From contig CAIODK010000344.1 of assembly GCA_903856995.1 (NCBI GenBank), positions 1-26,298 of the forward strand: a stretch of DNA of 26,298 nt, written 5' to 3'. The notes under the pieces were generated by a model, which ran no database searches, had not been told where the DNA came from, and was given only the letters and a program-made list of their open reading frames with translations. Every line of letters begins with the position of its first letter. Position 1 is the stretch's first letter. A program made the position numbers and the translations under genes. This document shows, one piece after another, positions 22,939 to 26,298 of this stretch. This DNA is from an uncultured Burkholderiales bacterium. Its GTDB lineage: Bacteria > Pseudomonadota > Gammaproteobacteria > Burkholderiales > Burkholderiaceae_C.

Positions 22939-23479
22939 CAGCGTTTTGCTCTAAGTCCTTGATTTAACACAGATTAGATCATGGACTGACGAATGCGGTA
23001 AGGTCGATGCCCCTTTTGTGCCCGCGATGCAGACCCAGTACCCAAGAGACTGAGTGGCCCGCGCCCCAAAAGTTGAGCCGACGCTCAGAAAACACTGAAA
23101 CGGAATACCCCAAGTTGTGGAGGCTCTTTTTGAAAAGCCTCGACAACGGATCTCAGCGAGAAGCAAACCCAAATGGTTGTAGGAATGATGATGTTGGAAC
23201 TCTGCTTGCACTGGCTAAAGCCTGTGCATAAGCGTAGCGTTGCCCGTCTTGTTACAGCCCCCGGGAACTGCCCCGCACGACATGCACCTGCAATTTCATT
23301 TGCGCACGTCACGCCCGGCACACGACTCGCCCTTGTCCACGCGCCCAACCACCGTCCCCTTCGCTAAGCGCGAAGTGGCGACGGTCTCAGCGGCAATTCC
23401 CTTCGTTTTTTGACGTCCCCTCAGGCATCGTTGGCCCGTCATGGGCCTGTGATGATTTGAAACGTGAAGGAACCGCATC
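22939..23479 (+). promoter_or_regulatory. Long 5' leader of rne between divergent rluC and rne
   Basis: This 541-bp gap has no credible gene; the short frames in it lack ribosome binding sites and known motifs. It carries several hairpins in the plus sense: 23074-23087 (stem TGAGC/GCTCA), 23114-23147 (listed separately), 23359-23375 (stem CTTCGC/GCGAAG) and 23433-23447 (GGCCC/GGGCC). The last lies about 20 bases before the AAGGAA ribosome binding site of rne (23467-23472). In E. coli the 361-nt rne leader has hairpins through which RNase E controls its own mRNA, so the same kind of role is a fair inference here. Confidence 0.5.
23114..23147 (+). promoter_or_regulatory. Strong hairpin in rne leader
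   Basis: Arms GTTGT and ACAAC (23114-23118 and 23143-23147) are followed, after a single G/G mismatch, by GAGGCT and AGCCTC (20-25 and 36-41 past 23100). The inner loop is U-rich with a possible three-pair extension. There is no downstream T-run, so it is not a terminator. It could be the RNase E-sensing hairpin of the leader, by analogy with hp2 of E. coli rne. Confidence 0.5.
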
Positions 23480-26298
23480 ATGAAACGGATGCTTATTAAT
23501 GCTACCCAGTCGGAAGAACGCCGCCTGGCCATCGTCGACGGCCAAAAACTGCTCGACTATGAAATTGAAATCGAAGGCCGCGAACAGCGCAAAGGAAACA
23601 TCTACAAAGCAGTAGTCACCCGCGTCGAGCCATCGCTCGAAGCTTGCTTTGTGGACTACGGCGAAGACCGCCACGGTTTCTTGCCGTTCAAAGAAATCTC
23701 CAAACAGTACTTCGCTGAAGGCGTATCGGTAAGCCAAGCGCGCATCCAAGACGTCATCAAAGAAGGCCAAGAACTGTTGGTCCAAGTGGAAAAAGAAGAA
23801 CGTGGCAACAAGGGCGCAGCCCTGACCACCTTCATCAGCTTGGCCGGTCGCTATGTGGTGCTCATGCCCAACAACCCACGTGGTGGTGGCGTTAGCCGTC
23901 GCATCGAGGGCGACGACCGCGCAGAACTCAAAGAAGCGATGGACCAATTGGAATACCCAAAAGGGATGTCCATCATCGCGCGCACCGCTGGCATCGGCCG
24001 CAGCGCCCCAGAGCTGCAATGGGACTTGAACTACTTGCTCAAGTTATGGACCGCCATTGACGGGGCCACCGGCACCAAAGGCGCATTCTTGATTTATCAA
24101 GAATCCAGCTTGGTCATCCGCGCCATCCGCGACTACTTCAACAATGACATCGGCGACATTCTGATCGACACCGATGACCTGTACGAACAAGCGCACCAGT
24201 TCATGGCGCACGTCATGCCTGAGCATGCTGCCCGTGTGAAACGCTACAGCGACGAAACGCCGCTGTTCAGCCGCTTCCAAATCGAACACCAAATCGAATC
24301 CGCCTACGCCCGCACCGTCAACCTGCCCTCCGGCGGCGCGATTGTGATTGACCACACCGAAGCGTTGGTGTCAGTGGACGTCAACTCGGCCCGCGCCATT
24401 AAAGGTGGTGACATTGAAGAAACCGCGACACGCACCAACCTCGAGGCTGCTGACGAAGTGGCCCGCCAAATGCGCCTGCGCGACTTGGGCGGTCTGATCG
24501 TCATCGACTTCATTGACATGGACGAAAGCCGCAACCGCCGTGACGTGGAAAACCGCTTGCGCGATGCGCTGCGTCATGACCGCGCCCGCGTGCAGTTCGG
24601 CACGATTAGCAAATTCGGTTTGATGGAAATGAGCCGTCAACGCTTGCGCCCTGCGCTGAGCGAAGGTGCATCCATTCCTTGCCCACGTTGCGGTGGCTCC
24701 GGCCACGTGCGTGACACCGAGAGCTCGGCCCTGCAAATCTTGCGCATCATCCAAGAAGAGTCCATGAAGGACAACACAGCGGCCGTGTATGCCCAAGTGC
24801 CGGTGGAAGTGGCGTCGTTCTTGTTGAACGAAAAGCGCACCGAGATTGCCAAGATCGAAATCCAACAACGTTTGAACGTGTTGCTCGTGCCTAACAAGAC
24901 ACTGGAAACACCTAACTACAAGCTGGAACGTCTGAAACACGACGATCCACGCCTCGACCGCGTGGAAGCCAGCTACAAAATGGCCGAGGAGTTTGAAGAC
25001 CCGACCGCCGTGACACGTCGCTCGCAAGAACCGACCAACAAACAAACCCCTCTCATCAAAGGTGTGTTGCCTGATGCGCCCGCACCGGCACATTTGCCTA
25101 AGCCTGCGGCACCGGTGAAAGCCGCTGCACCTGCACACAACCCACGCGGCCCTAAGCCATTAGCCAAAGCACCCGAAGCCAAAACCGGCTTGTGGGGTTG
25201 GTTCACAGGTTTATTTAGCAGCGATTCTGAAGTCAAAGCCAAGCCTGCTTTGGGCGACAAAACCCCAGCCGATCGCGGCGAACGCCGTGATGGCCGAAGC
25301 GCCAATGGCCGTGGTGGTCGCGGTGGTCGCGGCGCCCGTGGTGGTGACCGCACCGAACGCAGCCCAGAAGGCGTCGAAGGTCGTGCCCCCCGCACAGAGC
25401 GCCCTGCACGCGGTGAACGCCCAGAGCGTGGCGAACGCGCCGTAGAGCCTCGTGCTGAAGGTGGTCGTAGCGAGGGTGGCCGTGACGGTCGTGGCCCACG
25501 TCAAGATCGCAACCGCGGTGGTCGTGGTGAAGGCCAAAATGGTCGCAACGCCGAAGGCCAAGCAGCCATCGACAACAACGCCACACCTGAAGCCCAAGCC
25601 GAGGCGCGCGCAAAAGCACGCAACGAACGCATGGCACGTGAAGAGCGTGGCGAGCGCACAGAGGGTGGCAACACCGACACCGGTGGTGAGCAACGCGAAC
25701 CACGTGGTGAGCGCACAGAACGCGGTGAGCGTGGCGAGGGCCAAGGCCGTCGCGAGCGCGCACCTCGCGGCGAACGTAACGAAGGTCAAGGCCGTCGTGA
25801 ACGCGCACCCCGTCTGGACGAAGATGGCAACCCAGAAGCATTGCCACTCGACAACGCACCTGTGGCTGACGGCCAAGCACCTCAAACCGATGAGAACGGT
25901 GGCGAGCGTCGTGAGCGCCGCTCACGTGACCGTTACGGCCGTGACCGCCGCGAACGTGGCGATCGTACCGACCGTGCACCTAACGAAGAAGGCTCGACTG
26001 ACGAGCCATCCCACCAAGGTGCAGACCAGGGCCAAGAACAAGATCGCGAACAAGTTGCACTCGACCGCGCCCCTCAAGAAGGTGGCCGTCAACCTCGCGA
26101 ACGTAGCGAACGTTCAGAGCGCACAGAACGAACAGAGCGCGCTCCACGTCATGCACCATCTGCCCGGGAGGAAGTGCGTCAAGAATCACCAGTGGCGCAA
26201 GCGCCTGTCCGTCAAGGCATGCCGCAGATCCAAAGCTTTAGTTTGCCTGTGGGTGACATGCAAGCCGTGGCACAAGGCAGTGGTTTGGAATGGGTCAA
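23480..26298 (+). CDS. rne: Ribonuclease E (3' end beyond the window)
   Basis: The main endonuclease of mRNA decay and rRNA/tRNA maturation and the scaffold of the degradosome. The window holds 939 codons. The S1 domain (about 35-120, GNIYKAVVTRVEPSLEACFVDYG) is followed by the 5'-sensor and the DNase I-like catalytic domain with Asp300 (SVDVNSA) and Asp343 (VIDFIDMD). The Zn-link CPRC is at 401-404. Residues 568-579 (KTGLWGWFTGLF) look like the amphipathic membrane-targeting segment. After that the tail is disordered and rich in Arg, Gly and Glu (RGER-type units; EGQGRRERAPR at 753-763 and 768-778). The SGLEW stretch near the window end suggests that only a short C-terminal region is missing. 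AAGGAA lies seven bases before the ATG. Confidence 0.97.
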   Translation, partial: MKRMLINATQSEERRLAIVDGQKLLDYEIEIEGREQRKGNIYKAVVTRVEPSLEACFVDYGEDRHGFLPFKEISKQYFAEGVSVSQARIQDVIKEGQELLVQVEKEERGNKGAALTTFISLAGRYVVLMPNNPRGGGVSRRIEGDDRAELKEAMDQLEYPKGMSIIARTAGIGRSAPELQWDLNYLLKLWTAIDGATGTKGAFLIYQESSLVIRAIRDYFNNDIGDILIDTDDLYEQAHQFMAHVMPEHAARVKRYSDETPLFSRFQIEHQIESAYARTVNLPSGGAIVIDHTEALVSVDVNSARAIKGGDIEETATRTNLEAADEVARQMRLRDLGGLIVIDFIDMDESRNRRDVENRLRDALRHDRARVQFGTISKFGLMEMSRQRLRPALSEGASIPCPRCGGSGHVRDTESSALQILRIIQEESMKDNTAAVYAQVPVEVASFLLNEKRTEIAKIEIQQRLNVLLVPNKTLETPNYKLERLKHDDPRLDRVEASYKMAEEFEDPTAVTRRSQEPTNKQTPLIKGVLPDAPAPAHLPKPAAPVKAAAPAHNPRGPKPLAKAPEAKTGLWGWFTGLFSSDSEVKAKPALGDKTPADRGERRDGRSANGRGGRGGRGARGGDRTERSPEGVEGRAPRTERPARGERPERGERAVEPRAEGGRSEGGRDGRGPRQDRNRGGRGEGQNGRNAEGQAAIDNNATPEAQAEARAKARNERMAREERGERTEGGNTDTGGEQREPRGERTERGERGEGQGRRERAPRGERNEGQGRRERAPRLDEDGNPEALPLDNAPVADGQAPQTDENGGERRERRSRDRYGRDRRERGDRTDRAPNEEGSTDEPSHQGADQGQEQDREQVALDRAPQEGGRQPRERSERSERTERTERAPRHAPSAREEVRQESPVAQAPVRQGMPQIQSFSLPVGDMQAVAQGSGLEWV

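Noticed and set aside
22951..23348. Short open frames (64-87 codons) in the rluC-rne gap
   Set aside because: They occur on both strands, lack ribosome binding sites and motifs, and overlap leader hairpins.
24371..25885. Long minus-strand open frames (255 and 224 codons) opposite rne
   Set aside because: They are antisense to the conserved catalytic core and the Arg/Gly-rich tail of RNase E; the Ala/Thr-rich translation is the mirror of repetitive codons.
25230..26130. Repeats in rne resembling a CRISPR or tandem-repeat array
   Set aside because: The repeats are in frame, encode Arg/Gly/Glu units and have variable spacing; no regular spacers exist.

Overview
This window is chromosomal DNA from a betaproteobacterium of the order Burkholderiales, most likely a Comamonadaceae of the Limnohabitans/Rhodoferax/Acidovorax type. 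That placement rests on the gene order, an orphan Bug-type (TTT) solute receptor, and the protein sequences I recognise; no search was run. Almost every base is coding, and most genes are read leftward (minus strand).

Layout: bases 1-605 hold the 3' end of lysS (+). Bases 633-2207 hold three minus-strand accessory genes: a tail-anchored coiled-coil protein, a Bug receptor and a small charged protein. Bases 2244-9787 are a tightly overlapping minus-strand operon, lepA-lepB-rnc-era-recO-pdxJ-acpS-nagZ (translation factor, signal peptidase I, RNase III, ribosome-assembly GTPase, recombination mediator, vitamin B6, ACP activation, cell-wall recycling). Bases 9788-10245 are a non-coding gap with a terminator hard against lepA, a cluster of DnaA-box-like 9-mers, a 16-bp palindrome and an AT-rich block. 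Bases 10246-12179 hold the periplasmic protease degQ/mucD and a small membrane protein. Bases 12190-18506 are the fatty-acid/phospholipid cluster, read as yceD-rpmF, then plsX-fabH-fabD-fabG-acpP-fabF. Bases 18505-19886 are the plus-strand pair maf (yceF) and an RsmI-like methyltransferase. Bases 19899-22938 are the minus-strand group rluC-gph-Rieske-sppA. A 541-bp divergent leader (22939-23479) precedes rne (+), which runs off the right edge.

The genes combine two clusters that are separate in E. coli: the lepAB-rnc-era-recO-pdxJ-acpS operon and the rne/rluC-maf-yceD-rpmF-plsX-fab region. Functionally they link envelope lipid synthesis (PlsX, Fab enzymes, ACP, AcpS), protein export and quality control (LepB, SppA, DegQ), and RNA/ribosome maturation (RNase III, RNase E, Era, RluC, YceD, L32, LepA). 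The sigma-E cassette (rpoE-rseA-rseB) that I would expect next to degQ is absent here.

I found no mobile element, CRISPR array, tRNA or rRNA. The most interesting parts are non-coding: the lepA leader and DnaA-box region, three intrinsic terminators placed at or inside the start of the next gene, helically phased repeats upstream of acpP, and hairpins in the rne leader.
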